From: Kitasatospora sp. NBC_00240
GTDB lineage: Bacteria > Actinomycetota > Actinomycetes > Streptomycetales > Streptomycetaceae
Reading direction: 5' to 3'
Assembly: GCF_026342405.1 (NCBI RefSeq)
Contig: NZ_JAPEMU010000001.1
Span: 620,001 to 684,000, forward strand
DNA length: 64,000 nucleotides
The notes below the pieces were generated by a model that was not told the DNA's origin, made no database searches, and saw only the letters and a program-made list of their open reading frames with translations. The position numbers and the translations under genes are program-made. Below, piece after piece: positions 1-8,583 of this stretch; position 1 is the first letter of the stretch; each line of letters opens with the position of its first letter.

Positions 1-1418
1 ACTTCTCCTGCGCGCTCTTCGACCCGGAGGGCAACCTCGTCGCCAACGCCCCACACATCCCCGTCCACCTCGGCTCGATGGGCACCACCGTCAAGGAGGT
101 GCTGCGCCGACGCGGCCGGAACCTTCGCCCAGGTCGTACCTACGCCGTCAACGACCCCTACCACGGCGGCACCCACCTGCCGGACATCACCGTGGTGACG
201 CCGGTCTTCGACCCGGACGGCACCGAAGTCCTGTTCTTCGTCGCCTCCCGTGGCCACCACGCCGAGATCGGCGGTACCGTCCCCGGCTCGATGCCCGCCG
301 ACAGCCACGAGATCCACGAGGAGGGCGTGCTCTTCGACAACTGGCCACTCGTGGTGAACGGGCAGCTGCGTGAGGAGGAAACCCTCCGGCTGCTCACCGA
401 GGGGCCCTACCCGTCCCGCGCCCCCGACACCAACCTTGCCGACCTGCGTGCCCAGATCGCGGCCAACCGCAAAGGTGTCGACGAGGTCAACGCGATGATC
501 GACCATTTCGGCCTCGATGTCGTCCAGGCCTACATGCGGCACGTCCAGGACAACGCCGAGCAGGCGGTCCGCCGCGCCGTCGACGGCCTGTCCGACGGGT
601 CGTACCGCTACGAGACCGACTCGGGCGCCGTGATCGCCGTCTCGGTCCGCGTGGATCGCCACAACCACTGCGCCACGATCGACTTCACGGGCACCTCACC
701 CCAGCTGGGCAGCAACTTCAACGCCCCCTCCGCGGTCGTCACCGCCGCCGTCCTGTACGTCTTTCGCACCCTCGTCGCCGACGACATCCCGCTCAACGAC
801 GGCTGCCTGCGCCCGCTGCGGATCGTCGTCCCGCCCCGCTCGATGCTCGCCCCGGAGCACCCGGCCGCCGTCGCCGCCGGCAACGTCGAGACCTCGCAGG
901 CCATCGTCGGCGCGCTCTACGCCGCGCTCGGCGTGCAGGCCGAGGGCTCCGGCACGATGAACAACGTGACCTTCGGCAACGCGGAGCACCAGTACTACGA
1001 GACCATCGCCTCGGGTTCCGGTGCCGGCCCGGACTTCGACGGGGCGGACGCCGTCCAGACCCACATGACCAACTCCCGCCTCACCGACCCCGAGGTCCTG
1101 GAATGGCGCCTACCCGTTCTCGTCGAGGAGTTCTCCATCCGTCCCGGCAGCGGGGGTGCCGGCCGCCGGCACGGCGGCAACGGCACGCTCCGACGGCTGC
1201 GCTTCCGCGAGCCGATGACCGTCAGCATCCTGTCCAGCCACCGCCGTGTCCCCCCGTACGGACTCGACGGCGGCTCCGGCGGCGCCCTGGGCGCCAACCG
1301 GGTCCTGCGCGCGGACGGCACCGTCGACGATTTGCCCGGCTGCGGCACCGTCGAAGTCGGAGCGGGGGACGCTTTGGAGATCCGTACACCGGGCGGGGGC
1401 GGCTGGGGAGCGGCGTGA
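1..1418 (+). CDS. Hydantoinase B/5-oxoprolinase family protein, 3' part (cut by window edge)
   Basis: The open frame is already running at base 3 (reading FSCALFDPEGNLVANAPHIP) and continues about 470 codons to TGA at 1416-1418, so the 5' end lies outside the window and the first internal ATG at 78 is not the start. The family motifs HLGSMG, NDPYHGGTHLPD and GHHAEIGG, and the C-terminal glycine-rich RPGSGGAGRRHGG and TPGGGGWG segments, are those of the HyuB subunit of ATP-dependent hydantoinases and 5-oxoprolinases, which open lactam rings such as 5-oxoproline in the cytoplasm. Whether it is a separate HyuB or the C-terminal half of a fused HyuA-HyuB cannot be decided here. It has no link to the stress genes that follow. 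Confidence 0.93.
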   Translation, partial: FSCALFDPEGNLVANAPHIPVHLGSMGTTVKEVLRRRGRNLRPGRTYAVNDPYHGGTHLPDITVVTPVFDPDGTEVLFFVASRGHHAEIGGTVPGSMPADSHEIHEEGVLFDNWPLVVNGQLREEETLRLLTEGPYPSRAPDTNLADLRAQIAANRKGVDEVNAMIDHFGLDVVQAYMRHVQDNAEQAVRRAVDGLSDGSYRYETDSGAVIAVSVRVDRHNHCATIDFTGTSPQLGSNFNAPSAVVTAAVLYVFRTLVADDIPLNDGCLRPLRIVVPPRSMLAPEHPAAVAAGNVETSQAIVGALYAALGVQAEGSGTMNNVTFGNAEHQYYETIASGSGAGPDFDGADAVQTHMTNSRLTDPEVLEWRLPVLVEEFSIRPGSGGAGRRHGGNGTLRRLRFREPMTVSILSSHRRVPPYGLDGGSGGALGANRVLRADGTVDDLPGCGTVEVGAGDALEIRTPGGGGWGAA

Positions 1419-2169
1419 GGGAGAGCCGCCGGCCTTCACCTGAAGGTGACCGGGCGAGGAACGGTCACGAGCCCCGAACCACTCGTCGTGGCTGCCCTGC
1501 GCCGAGGCAGCCGGAGTCTTGGTGCCCCATTGCGAGCACCGGCGGGTCCACGGCAGCGTCGTCGGCGCGGCCATGGAGCCGACTTCGCCGAGGCCCCACG
1601 CTGGCGCGGGCCGAGGAGCCCGAGATCCGGCCCGCCGCTTCCTGGCCCCCGCCGCGTCGTTATCCCTCGCCGGGGGGCTCGGCAGCCCCGGGTGCCCGTG
1701 GCAGTCGGCCCTCCCGCGACGGGGACCGGGCCGGGGGTACGGGCCGACCGGCCCTGCTCGTGCCGTCGGTACCCGTCCTACGGTGATGCGGAGGGGCCGG
1801 TCCGCTCCCGGACGGCCGCGCCCTGCCGTTCTCATGGCTCGACCGACGATGCCCCGGCTCCGTCCGACCGGTACCGGCGACGCGCCGCGGGAATCGGAGC
1901 AGCGGCACGGCCCTCACTGCCATCAGGAGACCCGGCCGCCACCTGGCCCGGCGGGCGCTGCGCGTCACTGATCGCCTCGTCACCGGTCACGGTAGGAGGT
2001 TACCGGAAGGAGCCCGACTGGCCGCAGTGCCACCGGATCCCCCGACTCCCGCGGCCAGGCCGTTGTCCGAGTCGACGTGCCCGCGGCAGGGCGCGGGTGA
2101 AGCCTGACCGGCACCATGGGAACGGGGACCCACTCACCCTGAGCACGAACCCGGCACCGGAGGCACGCA
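1419..2169. other. Long intergenic region without a credible gene
   Basis: Several open frames cross this stretch on both strands, but their translations are Arg/Pro/Gly-rich low-complexity products with no recognisable domain. It separates the hydantoinase gene from the first USP. It contains a perfect 6-2-6 palindrome at 1741-1754, listed separately, but nothing else that I can assign. The GGAGG just before the 2170 start is the only clear translation signal. Confidence 0.6.
1741..1754. promoter_or_regulatory. Candidate DevR/OsdR box
   Basis: GGGCCGACCGGCCC is a perfect inverted repeat (6-2-6) of the type found repeatedly in promoter gaps of this window. It lies about 415 bp before the USP start at 2170, farther than the other copies, so its target gene is uncertain. 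Confidence 0.45.
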
Positions 2170-3042
2170 GTGGGCACAATGATGATCGTCGGATTCGACG
2201 GATCGGGCCCGAGCCGGGCGGCCGTGGAATGGGCCGCCGGCGAGGCCACCCGCCGCGAGCTTCCGTTGGAGATCCTCCAGGCACGGCCGTGGGAGCCGAG
2301 CGGATCCCAGGTCACCGGACAGGCCGAGCGCCGAGGGCGTGAGCAACTGGCTGTACAGGCGGACGACGTCCGATCCCGCTTCCCCGGCCTGGAGGTACGC
2401 GCACAGCACCTGCCGGACGACGCGGTCGGTGTGCTGAAGGCCGCCTCGCACCGGGCTTCGGTCCTGGTCCTCGGCTCGCGCGGGCTCGGCGCGCTGCGCG
2501 GCTTCCTGGTCGGATCGGTGAGCCAGCAGGTCCTCGGTCACGCCGCCTGCCCGGTCGTCCTGGTGCGTCCGCCGTCCGACCTGACGGACGGGCCGGGTCC
2601 GGACAACCTGACGCAACGGGGCCTGGTCGTGGGTTTGGACCTCGCACACCCGTGCCCGCAGGTCCTGGCCTTCGCCTTCGAGACAGCCGCCCTGCGCGGA
2701 GTTCCGCTGACCGTGCTGCACGCCTGGGGACCGCCCGCCGGTACGGAGTACATGCACTTCGGCGCGATCGGCGGCCTGGAGGACGAACTGGCGGGCCCGG
2801 AACGGGAGGCGCTGGAGGATGCAGTGAAACCCTGGCTGGCCGCGTTCCCCGACCTGCCGGCAGCAACGGAGCTGCTCCGCAGCCACGCCGGACTCGCCCT
2901 GGTCGACGCCGCGGCGACGGCCGAGCTGCTGGTGATCGGGGCCCGCCACCGCCGCAGGACGGGTGGAACACACCTCGGCCCGGTGGCACATGCGGTGATC
3001 CACCATGTACGCTGCCCGGTCGCGGTGGTGCCCTACCACTGA
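2170..3042 (+). CDS. Tandem-domain universal stress protein
   Basis: This 290-residue protein has two USP domains in tandem, about 1-140 and 153-290, the usual size of actinobacterial double USPs such as mycobacterial Rv1996, Rv2005c and Rv2623. Domain 1 begins MMIVGFDGSGPS and carries the ATP-binding loop around residue 100 (GSRGLGALRGFLVGS, then CPVVLVR). Domain 2 has the degenerate GARHRRRTGGTHLGPVAHAV version. The GTG start at 2170 follows GGAGG (2159-2163) by six bases. Known members bind ATP and help growth arrest under hypoxia; the specific role here is not known. It faces a second USP gene convergently. The C-terminal domain keeps the USP fold but its loop is less canonical, so ATP binding there is doubtful. 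Confidence 0.93.
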   Translation: MGTMMIVGFDGSGPSRAAVEWAAGEATRRELPLEILQARPWEPSGSQVTGQAERRGREQLAVQADDVRSRFPGLEVRAQHLPDDAVGVLKAASHRASVLVLGSRGLGALRGFLVGSVSQQVLGHAACPVVLVRPPSDLTDGPGPDNLTQRGLVVGLDLAHPCPQVLAFAFETAALRGVPLTVLHAWGPPAGTEYMHFGAIGGLEDELAGPEREALEDAVKPWLAAFPDLPAATELLRSHAGLALVDAAATAELLVIGARHRRRTGGTHLGPVAHAVIHHVRCPVAVVPYH

Positions 3043-3299
3043 GCCTGACCGGGTGCGGGAGGATCGACAGTCACCCAGTTGCTGGACGGCGGCTCCGACC
3101 TCCCACCCGGTCGTGCGAGCGCTGCGGCGCGCCCACCGGCCGCGAGTCGTCGCCGATCGCCGGCACCGCCGGGCCGTCGAGCACTGGAGGCGGCGGTGTG
3201 CCATTCCGGTGTGTTGCCACCGGTGTCGAGTCCATCGGTCGGTCTGGGGCGCGGCCGCCGCAGGCCCGGAGCGAACGAGGGTCGACCGCGGCGGTCGCG

Positions 3300-4193
3300 T
3301 CAGCGGCAGGGCACCACGGCGACCGTGCACACCGCATGGTGGACGGCCGCGTGGGCGACGGGACCGAGGTGCGGCCCGAGCGGCGAAGGCCGGCTGCGAC
3401 GGCCCAGCACCAGGAGCCCGGCCTGTGCGGAGGTGTCCAGAAGTGCAGGCGCCGTGCTCCCGAGTACCGACCGGGGGAGCAGCACGACCTGCGGGTACCG
3501 TTCGCGCCAGGGCCACAACACGCTTGAGAGCGCCTCCTTCTCGGCCTTCTCGACGCGCGCCGCCAAGCCCGCCGTGGCACCCAGGGCCATGTATTCGCCC
3601 ACGAGAGAAGTGCCCCAGGCGTGAATCACCCGCAGCGGCGCCGCACGCAGCGCGGCGGCTTCGAAGGCGAAGGCGATGGCGGCGTCGCACGGGTGGCGCA
3701 GGTCCAGACCCAGGGCGACATCCCGGTACGGCCTGTCGACCGGCTCTCGGCCTTCGGCGGTCGGCACGTGCTCGTCCGCGGCCGTCCTGCCGGCCCGGAC
3801 CAGCACCACGGGGCAGTCGGCCAGCCGGAGGGCCTCCTGGCTCACCGAACCGGCCAGGAAGCCGTGCAGGGTACCCATCCCGCGTGAACCGAGCACCAGT
3901 ACGGCGGCGTTGCGCCCGGCCGCCTGCAGCACCGCGTTCGGGGCTCCCGGCAGGTGTTCGGAGCTCACCTCCACGCTGGGAAACCGCGTGCGGATATCGG
4001 CCTCCTTGCTCGTGAGCCGCGCTCGGCCCCACCGCACGGCGTCCTCGCTTCCCAGCACGTCGTTCCGGGGCCAGGGCCATGCCTGGACGAGTTGCAGCGG
4101 TAGGCGGCGGCGGACTGCCTCACGGGCGGCCCAGTCGGCGGCGGCGGCGCTCTCGGGCGATCCGTCGAATCCGACCACGATCGGTCCTCGCAC
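3300..4193 (-). CDS. Tandem-domain universal stress protein
   Basis: This 297-residue double USP begins VRGPIVVGFDGSPES. The frame extends to 4475 without a stop, but the GTG at 4193 is preceded at four bases by AGGAGG (cctcct at 4198-4203), and the longer N-terminus has no USP similarity, so the short start is chosen. Domain 1 has the nucleotide loop GSRGMGTLHGFLAGS followed by CPVVLVR; domain 2 ends GRRSRPSPLGPHLGPVAHAA with a degenerate loop. It closely resembles the shortened USP at 53196-53684, which seems derived from a protein of this type. It converges with the USP at 2170-3042 across a 257-bp gap in which I see no gene. Confidence 0.93.
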   Translation of the reverse strand: MRGPIVVGFDGSPESAAAADWAAREAVRRRLPLQLVQAWPWPRNDVLGSEDAVRWGRARLTSKEADIRTRFPSVEVSSEHLPGAPNAVLQAAGRNAAVLVLGSRGMGTLHGFLAGSVSQEALRLADCPVVLVRAGRTAADEHVPTAEGREPVDRPYRDVALGLDLRHPCDAAIAFAFEAAALRAAPLRVIHAWGTSLVGEYMALGATAGLAARVEKAEKEALSSVLWPWRERYPQVVLLPRSVLGSTAPALLDTSAQAGLLVLGRRSRPSPLGPHLGPVAHAAVHHAVCTVAVVPCR

Positions 4194-4591
4194 ACGTCCT
4201 CCTGCTGTTGGCGCCGGTGCCGCGCGCAAGCGGCTCCGGGGCCGCAACAACGGGCGGCGCCTCGACCAGCTGTGCGCTGACGCCGACATTGCCACAGGTG
4301 GCGGCGGCTCGCGCCCGCACGCAGGTGTGCCCCCGGCTGCACCGGTCGAGCGGCGGACCGGGAGGGCGAACGATGAGCGCCCGGAGCGGGTGGGCACCCG
4401 GGTCGCGCCCCCGTCCACAAGCACGTCGCCGATCCATCGGAACCAGGGATCGGCGACGGTGGCCGCAGGGGACAAGCGCAGCGCACCGCCGCCCCTGCGG
4501 GCTCCGCCCTCGGATCCGGCGGCTCACGACAGCGCGTCAAGTGCCCCTGAGCACATCGGGACGGTGAGCGGCATAGCAACGACGTCCGGCC
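4194..4591. other. Intergenic region upstream of the USP gene
   Basis: This gap of 398 bp holds no credible coding frame. It carries the ribosome binding site of the USP at 4193 and a strong hairpin at 4424-4458 (listed). No clear copy of the GGGCCGNNCGGYCC palindrome was found here. Confidence 0.6.
4424..4458. terminator. Hairpin, possible terminator of the leftward redox operon
   Basis: A perfect 12-bp inverted repeat (CGTCGCCGATCC and GGATCGGCGACG) encloses an 11-base loop. It lies about 135 bp past the end of the leftward apbE/hsp20-remnant transcription unit and before the next leftward gene. There is no U-tract, as usual in streptomycetes. Confidence 0.5.
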
Positions 4592-4765
4592 TCACCCCGC
4601 GGAACCGCCCGCGATCTCGATCCGGCGGGCCTGCTTCTCGACCTCGCCCATCGGGGCCTTCACCGTCAGCACGCCCTTGTCGAAGGTGGCGGTGATGTCC
4701 TGCTCCTGCACGCCTTCAGGAAGCCGCACGCTGCGGGTGAAGGAACCGTGGACATGGTCACTCAT
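4592..4765 (-). pseudogene. Hsp20/alpha-crystallin C-terminal fragment
   Basis: The leftward frame encodes a 57-residue piece that matches the second half of an Hsp20 alpha-crystallin domain: GSFTRSVRLPEGVQEQDI, then TATFDKGVLTVKAP and a basic tail ending RRIEI. The first half of the domain, with the N-terminal arm and early beta strands, is missing; a normal Hsp20 is about 140-150 residues. The frame can be extended upstream to 4879, but that part has no Hsp20 character. A GGAGG lies about ten bases before the ATG, so a short peptide could still be made. HspX (Rv2031c) is a core DosR-regulon protein, so I read this as the decayed counterpart. Codon use is still normal, suggesting fairly recent loss. 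Confidence 0.7.
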
Positions 4766-4899
4766 GGTCGGCCCAGCCTCCACCTTGTGCTCGCGACCGG
4801 CCCCCATCATCCACGGGCGACCCCGGGCAGGGAAGCGCCGGCCAGGAGGCGTCCGCCTCGTGAGACCCGCGTGGGTCACGAACGGGGCGGGTCAGGTGG

Positions 4900-5733
4900 T
4901 CAGCCGGTGGGCGGAAGCCTCCACCGTGCCGGCCCGGCGGCTGACGGTACGGAAGGAGCGAGGTGCCGTGGCAGGCCGGAGGTCCACCGTCGGGTGCCGT
5001 CGGCCAGAACGGCGAGGGCTTCGGTCCCCGGGCGCCGTTCGACCCGGTCGAGGGCGCGCCCGGGGCCCATCGCGAACGCGGCGGTGGCCCAGGCGTCCGT
5101 GCGGGCCAGGTGACGGCCCACCAGGGTGAGGGAGAGCATGCCCTCGGCCGGGCGGCCGGTGTGCGGGTCGATGATGTGGGCGCCGCGCTCCGCCACGCCG
5201 GAGGTGGCGACCGCGAGGTCGTGGCCGGTCACGACCGCGGCGAGGCCGCCCGGGCTCAGCGGGTCGGCGACACCGATCCGCCACGGGCCTCCGCAGGTCT
5301 GGACGTCACCGCCGCCGCCCACGCTGTGCCGGGCGGAACCGGCCGCTCGCAGGGACCGGGAGGCCTCCTCGACGGCCCAGCCCTTCACCCACCCGCTCGG
5401 GTCGAGCCGGCCCCCCGGGTGGTCGGTGAACCAGCCGTCGGTCTCGTCCGCGGTCTCGCGGCACCGCTCCAGCACCTCGGCGACCTCCGGATCGCACTGA
5501 ACGAGTGTCAGTTCGCCGCGCCCCAGCCTGCTGATGTCGGACGTGGGCCGGTAGGTGGAGAACACCTCGTCGATCCGGTGCAACCGCCGGACGATCCGGC
5601 GCAGCGCAGGGCCCGTCTCGGCGGTGGGGTCGTGGACGGTGAAGGAGAACACCGTCCCCATGACGTGTTCGGCGTGCCTCAGGACGGCCGGCCGGGCCGG
5701 CGGGAGGACGGGGGCGTCGGCGCCCACCGTCAC
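4900..5733 (-). CDS. apbE: FAD:protein FMN transferase (ApbE family)
   Basis: This 277-residue ApbE-type flavin transferase moves FMN from FAD onto a Thr/Ser of a partner protein, an extracytoplasmic reaction. Seen in the sequence: HAEHVMGTVFSF near residue 22, LDPSGWVKGWAV around 110 (flavin-binding DPSG...KG), and the conserved TDAWATAAFAMG near residue 210. No signal peptide is obvious, unlike classical lipoprotein ApbE; short actinobacterial forms often lack one. The GTG start at 5733 overlaps the stop of the FMN-binding protein gene (GTGA), so the two are translationally coupled and that protein, with its SGATYTS site, is the obvious substrate. Confidence 0.92.
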   Translation of the reverse strand: MTVGADAPVLPPARPAVLRHAEHVMGTVFSFTVHDPTAETGPALRRIVRRLHRIDEVFSTYRPTSDISRLGRGELTLVQCDPEVAEVLERCRETADETDGWFTDHPGGRLDPSGWVKGWAVEEASRSLRAAGSARHSVGGGGDVQTCGGPWRIGVADPLSPGGLAAVVTGHDLAVATSGVAERGAHIIDPHTGRPAEGMLSLTLVGRHLARTDAWATAAFAMGPGRALDRVERRPGTEALAVLADGTRRWTSGLPRHLAPSVPSAAGPARWRLPPTG

Positions 5734-6215
5734 AGTCCGGCCTGGTCGAGGGCGCTCTGCAGGGACCGGGTGTATCCGTCGCTGGTGTACGTCGCGCCCG
5801 AGACCACGTCGATGTGCGCGCTCTGGGCGGTGATCGCCTCCTGGTTGAGCTGCGGCAGCGCGAAACCGTTGATCTCCTGGTCGCGGCGGTCGCGGTTGGG
5901 GTACCGGATCACGTCGATCTTCGAGATCCTGCTGCCGTCCAGGGTGACCTTGACCTGGACGGCTCCGTAGCGTGTGTTGGCCGCGTCGCCGGTCACCGAG
6001 CGCGAGGCACCGGTGGTGGCCTGGGCGGACGGCGCCGACGGAGCCGGTGCGGAGGGCGCGGAGGCCGCGGGCGCGGACGTGGCCGCCGGGGCCGGCGCGG
6101 CCGAGCCGCCGGAACTGATGACACCGCCGCCCGTGGCCGTGTCGTGCGGTTTGAGCGAGAGCAGCAGGATCACCCCTGCCACGGTGGCACTGCTGGTGAT
6201 GACTGCTCTGCGCAC
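5730..6215 (-). CDS. FMN-binding domain protein (flavinylated electron carrier)
   Basis: This 161-residue secreted or membrane-anchored protein has an N-terminal hydrophobic segment at residues 5-21, then an Ala/Pro/Ser-rich linker (about 30-80) and an FMN_bind domain. The domain ends with SGATYTSDGY, the S/T-G-A-T motif whose Thr receives FMN covalently from ApbE. It probably carries electrons outside the membrane between the adjacent ferric-reductase-like protein and an acceptor. It sits between that reductase (57 bp upstream) and apbE, with which its stop overlaps. The gene trio is a recognised actinobacterial flavin electron-transfer arrangement; the terminal acceptor is unknown. Confidence 0.9.
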   Translation of the reverse strand: MRRAVITSSATVAGVILLLSLKPHDTATGGGVISSGGSAAPAPAATSAPAASAPSAPAPSAPSAQATTGASRSVTGDAANTRYGAVQVKVTLDGSRISKIDVIRYPNRDRRDQEINGFALPQLNQEAITAQSAHIDVVSGATYTSDGYTRSLQSALDQAGL

Positions 6216-6272
6216 GGGGTTCTCCTCAGCGGTCGGGTGGTTCGGGACTGGTGGCGGGTCGGAGCCGGCGGC

Positions 6273-7643
6273 TCAGAGTTCGAAGGATTCGACGTGGATG
6301 CGCGAGCGCCGCACCCCGGCGGTCCGCAGCACTCGTACGGCTTCCTCGGCGAAGGCCGGCGGTCCGCAGAGGTAGACCTCGTGCGCCGCGAGGTCCGGGA
6401 CCAGCCTGCGCAGCGCGGTACCGAGGTCGCCGATCTCGGCCCGGGTGCCGAGCAGTTCGTGCGCCCGGGCGCCGCGGGTGGCGGCGACGCCCGCCAGTTC
6501 GTCCCGGAAGAGGACGTCCTGCGGCCGGCGGGCGCGCTGGACGAGGGTGACCCGGCCGGGCAGGGTCTCGAACAGGGCGCGCAGCGGGGTGATCCCGACC
6601 CCGGCCCCGAGCAGCAGCACCTTGCGTCCCCGGCGCTGCCCGGCGGTGAACGCTCCGTACGGGCCCTCGGCGTGCACGCGGGTGCCGGGCTTCAGCCGGG
6701 CGACGGCGGCACTGTGACCACCGAGGTCCTTGACGGTGAAGCGCAGGTACCGCGGGTGCGGCGGCGCGGAGAGCGAGTACGGGTTGGCCGCCCAGCGCAG
6801 ACCGGGGGCCTGGAACTGGAGACGGAAGAACTGGCCTGCCTCGGCGCCGAGTTGGTCGAGGCGCTCGCCGGTGACGAACAGTGAGACCACGCCCGGGCCT
6901 TCCGGACGGACTTCGGCCACACGCATCCGGTGGCGGCGGTCGCGCAGGAACGGGACGGCGAGGCGGTACCAGCCGAGCAGGGCGGCGGTGCCCAGGTACA
7001 GGGCGTACCAGGCGGCGCGTTCGGGGCCGCCGCCGAGGTCGGCGCCGTCGGCCAGTTGGTGGCCGAAGCCGAGTGCGACGGCCAGGTACGTCGCCAGGTG
7101 CAGGTAGTACCAGACCTCGTAGCTCATCCGGCGGCGGGCGGCCCGCGCGCTCACCAGGCCGGTGCCGAACATGATCAGGGTGGCCAGCGCCGCCTTGATC
7201 ATCTCGGGGTAGTGGAACACCAGCCGCACGCCCTCACCGACCAGCCCGCGACCGTCGGTCAGCGCGTAGCCCCAGGTGATGGTCAGGACGTGCACGGCGA
7301 CCAGGCCGACCAGGTAGCGCCCGCCAGCCGCGTGCCAGCGGGCCAGGCGGTCCGCGCCCACCTCGCGTTCCAGCAGGGGTATGCGGGCCATCAGGAGCAG
7401 CAGGACCGGTGCGGCGTACCCGGCCAGCAGGCCGGTGATGCGTCCGGCACCGGTGAGCCAGTCGGCGGCACCGCTCACTCCGGCGGTGCCCTGCCACCAG
7501 ATCGCCAGGACTCCGGCGGCCCCCAGGGCGATCGCTGCCTGTACTAGCCGTGCCACCGCCCCCGGCGGGAGGCTCCGCCCGGCCGAGCCGTGGCGGGCCG
7601 TCCTCGTGGGCCCGGCGCCACCCGCCTGTGTCAGTGCACCCAT
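6273..7643 (-). CDS. Ferric reductase-like transmembrane protein with FAD/NAD(P)-binding reductase domain
   Basis: This 456-residue membrane flavoreductase has hydrophobic helices across about residues 35-240 forming a ferric-reductase-like heme b domain, with His residues in RWHAAGGRYL, VAVHVL and YYLHLATYL. It is followed by a ferredoxin-reductase module: FAD site AANPYSLSAPPHPRY, NAD(P) site LLGAGVGITPLRALFE, and the C-terminal VYLCGPPAFAEEAV plus HVESFEL. It would pass electrons from cytoplasmic NAD(P)H across the membrane to the FMN-binding protein. The start at 7643 is chosen over 7688 because GGAGGT (7648-7653) precedes it. It is divergent from an OmpR-type regulator across a 214-bp gap with direct repeats, which suggests control by that two-component system. 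Confidence 0.9.
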   Translation of the reverse strand: MGALTQAGGAGPTRTARHGSAGRSLPPGAVARLVQAAIALGAAGVLAIWWQGTAGVSGAADWLTGAGRITGLLAGYAAPVLLLLMARIPLLEREVGADRLARWHAAGGRYLVGLVAVHVLTITWGYALTDGRGLVGEGVRLVFHYPEMIKAALATLIMFGTGLVSARAARRRMSYEVWYYLHLATYLAVALGFGHQLADGADLGGGPERAAWYALYLGTAALLGWYRLAVPFLRDRRHRMRVAEVRPEGPGVVSLFVTGERLDQLGAEAGQFFRLQFQAPGLRWAANPYSLSAPPHPRYLRFTVKDLGGHSAAVARLKPGTRVHAEGPYGAFTAGQRRGRKVLLLGAGVGITPLRALFETLPGRVTLVQRARRPQDVLFRDELAGVAATRGARAHELLGTRAEIGDLGTALRRLVPDLAAHEVYLCGPPAFAEEAVRVLRTAGVRRSRIHVESFEL

Positions 7644-7695
7644 CGCGACCTCCTCTCCGTCCGGTATCGCTGCAGGCCACCCTGGCACCGCAAGC

Positions 7696-7712
7696 TCTCA
7701 GTTCCCTCTGAA
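7696..7712. promoter_or_regulatory. Direct repeat (11-bp period), candidate response-regulator site
   Basis: TCTCAG at 7696-7701 and TCTGAA at 7707-7712 are spaced exactly 11 bp apart, about 55 bp upstream of the leftward reductase gene. OmpR/PhoB-class regulators bind such helical-phase direct repeats. Confidence 0.5.
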
Positions 7713-7791
7713 CGCGATGCGGCCGATCCCCGCCGGTCAGCGCGTTCGCGCAGGTCAGGGACGTTGGACCAGGCATTCGGACGGAAGTGGA

Positions 7792-7811
7792 TCTCATCGG
7801 CTTCTCATCGG
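7792..7811. promoter_or_regulatory. Direct repeat (11-bp period), candidate autoregulatory site
   Basis: TCTCATCGG occurs at 7792-7800 and again at 7803-7811, an exact 9-bp repeat with 11-bp periodicity, about 50 bp before the response-regulator start. It is suited to autoregulation by the adjacent OmpR-type protein. Confidence 0.6.
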
Positions 7812-7857
7812 GGAGCGAGAATGGATCCAGCCGCCGCCCCCGAGCCCTTGGACCCGC

Positions 7858-8583
7858 ATGGACACCGCCCCCACCGCCGACCCGTCACCCTGGCGGATCC
7901 TGGTCGTCGACGACGAGCCCGACCTGGTCGAGGTGCTCTGCGGCGCGCTCAGGTACGAGGGCTGGCAGGCACGCGGAGCCGAGGACGGGCCGAGCGCCGT
8001 GGCGCTCGCCGCGAAGTGGAACCCGCACGCCGTGGTGCTCGACATGATGCTCCCCGACCTCGACGGCATGGAGGTACTGGAGCGGATCCACGCTGCCAGG
8101 CCCGAGGTGCGCGTCCTGTTCCTCACCGCCAGGGACGCCGTGGAGGACCGGATCGCCGCGCTGGCGGCCGGGGGGGACGACTACGTCACCAAGCCCTTCA
8201 GTCTCGCCGAGGTGGTGGTGCGCCTTCGCGGCCTGCTTCGCCGGGCCACCCCGGTGCAGCCGGAGCGCGTCGAACCCCCGGCGCACGCCCTGGTCCTGGG
8301 GGATCTGGTGCTGGACGAGCAGGCCCGGGAGGTCACCCGCGCCGGTGACACCGTCGACCTGAGCCCCACCGAGTTCGCCCTGCTCCGCCTTCTGATGCGC
8401 CACCCCCGGCAGGTGTTGAGCAAGGCACAGATCCTGGACGCCGTCTGGTCGTACGACTTCGGCGGCCAGGCCCACGTCGTCGAGCTCTACATCAGCTATC
8501 TGCGCAAGAAGATCGACGCCGGCCGGCCACCGATGATCCACACCGTCCGCGGGGCCGGCTACCTGCTCAAGGCACCGCAGTGA
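7858..8583 (+). CDS. OmpR/PhoB-family response regulator
   Basis: This 241-residue two-component regulator has a receiver domain (about 14-125) with acidic pocket VVDDEPD, phospho-acceptor Asp62 in VLDMMLPDLDG and Lys in TKPF. A winged-helix DNA-binding domain (about 145-238) follows, with LSPTEFALLRLL and the recognition segment VVELYISYLRKKI. The ATG at 7858 is the first in-frame start that leaves only a short leader; it lacks a strong Shine-Dalgarno sequence. The stop overlaps the kinase GTG start. The likely targets are its own promoter and the divergent flavin redox operon, given the 11-bp repeats between them. The signal sensed is unknown. Confidence 0.93.
   Translation: MDTAPTADPSPWRILVVDDEPDLVEVLCGALRYEGWQARGAEDGPSAVALAAKWNPHAVVLDMMLPDLDGMEVLERIHAARPEVRVLFLTARDAVEDRIAALAAGGDDYVTKPFSLAEVVVRLRGLLRRATPVQPERVEPPAHALVLGDLVLDEQAREVTRAGDTVDLSPTEFALLRLLMRHPRQVLSKAQILDAVWSYDFGGQAHVVELYISYLRKKIDAGRPPMIHTVRGAGYLLKAPQ

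Noticed and set aside
1446..2342. A 298-codon rightward open frame after the hydantoinase gene
   Set aside because: Low-complexity Arg/Pro product, no ribosome site and overlap with the USP start; treated as noncoding.
2134..4080. A 648-codon leftward open frame across two USP genes
   Set aside because: Its translation is Arg/Gly/Ala-rich with no domain and lies over well supported USP genes; it is a high-GC shadow frame.
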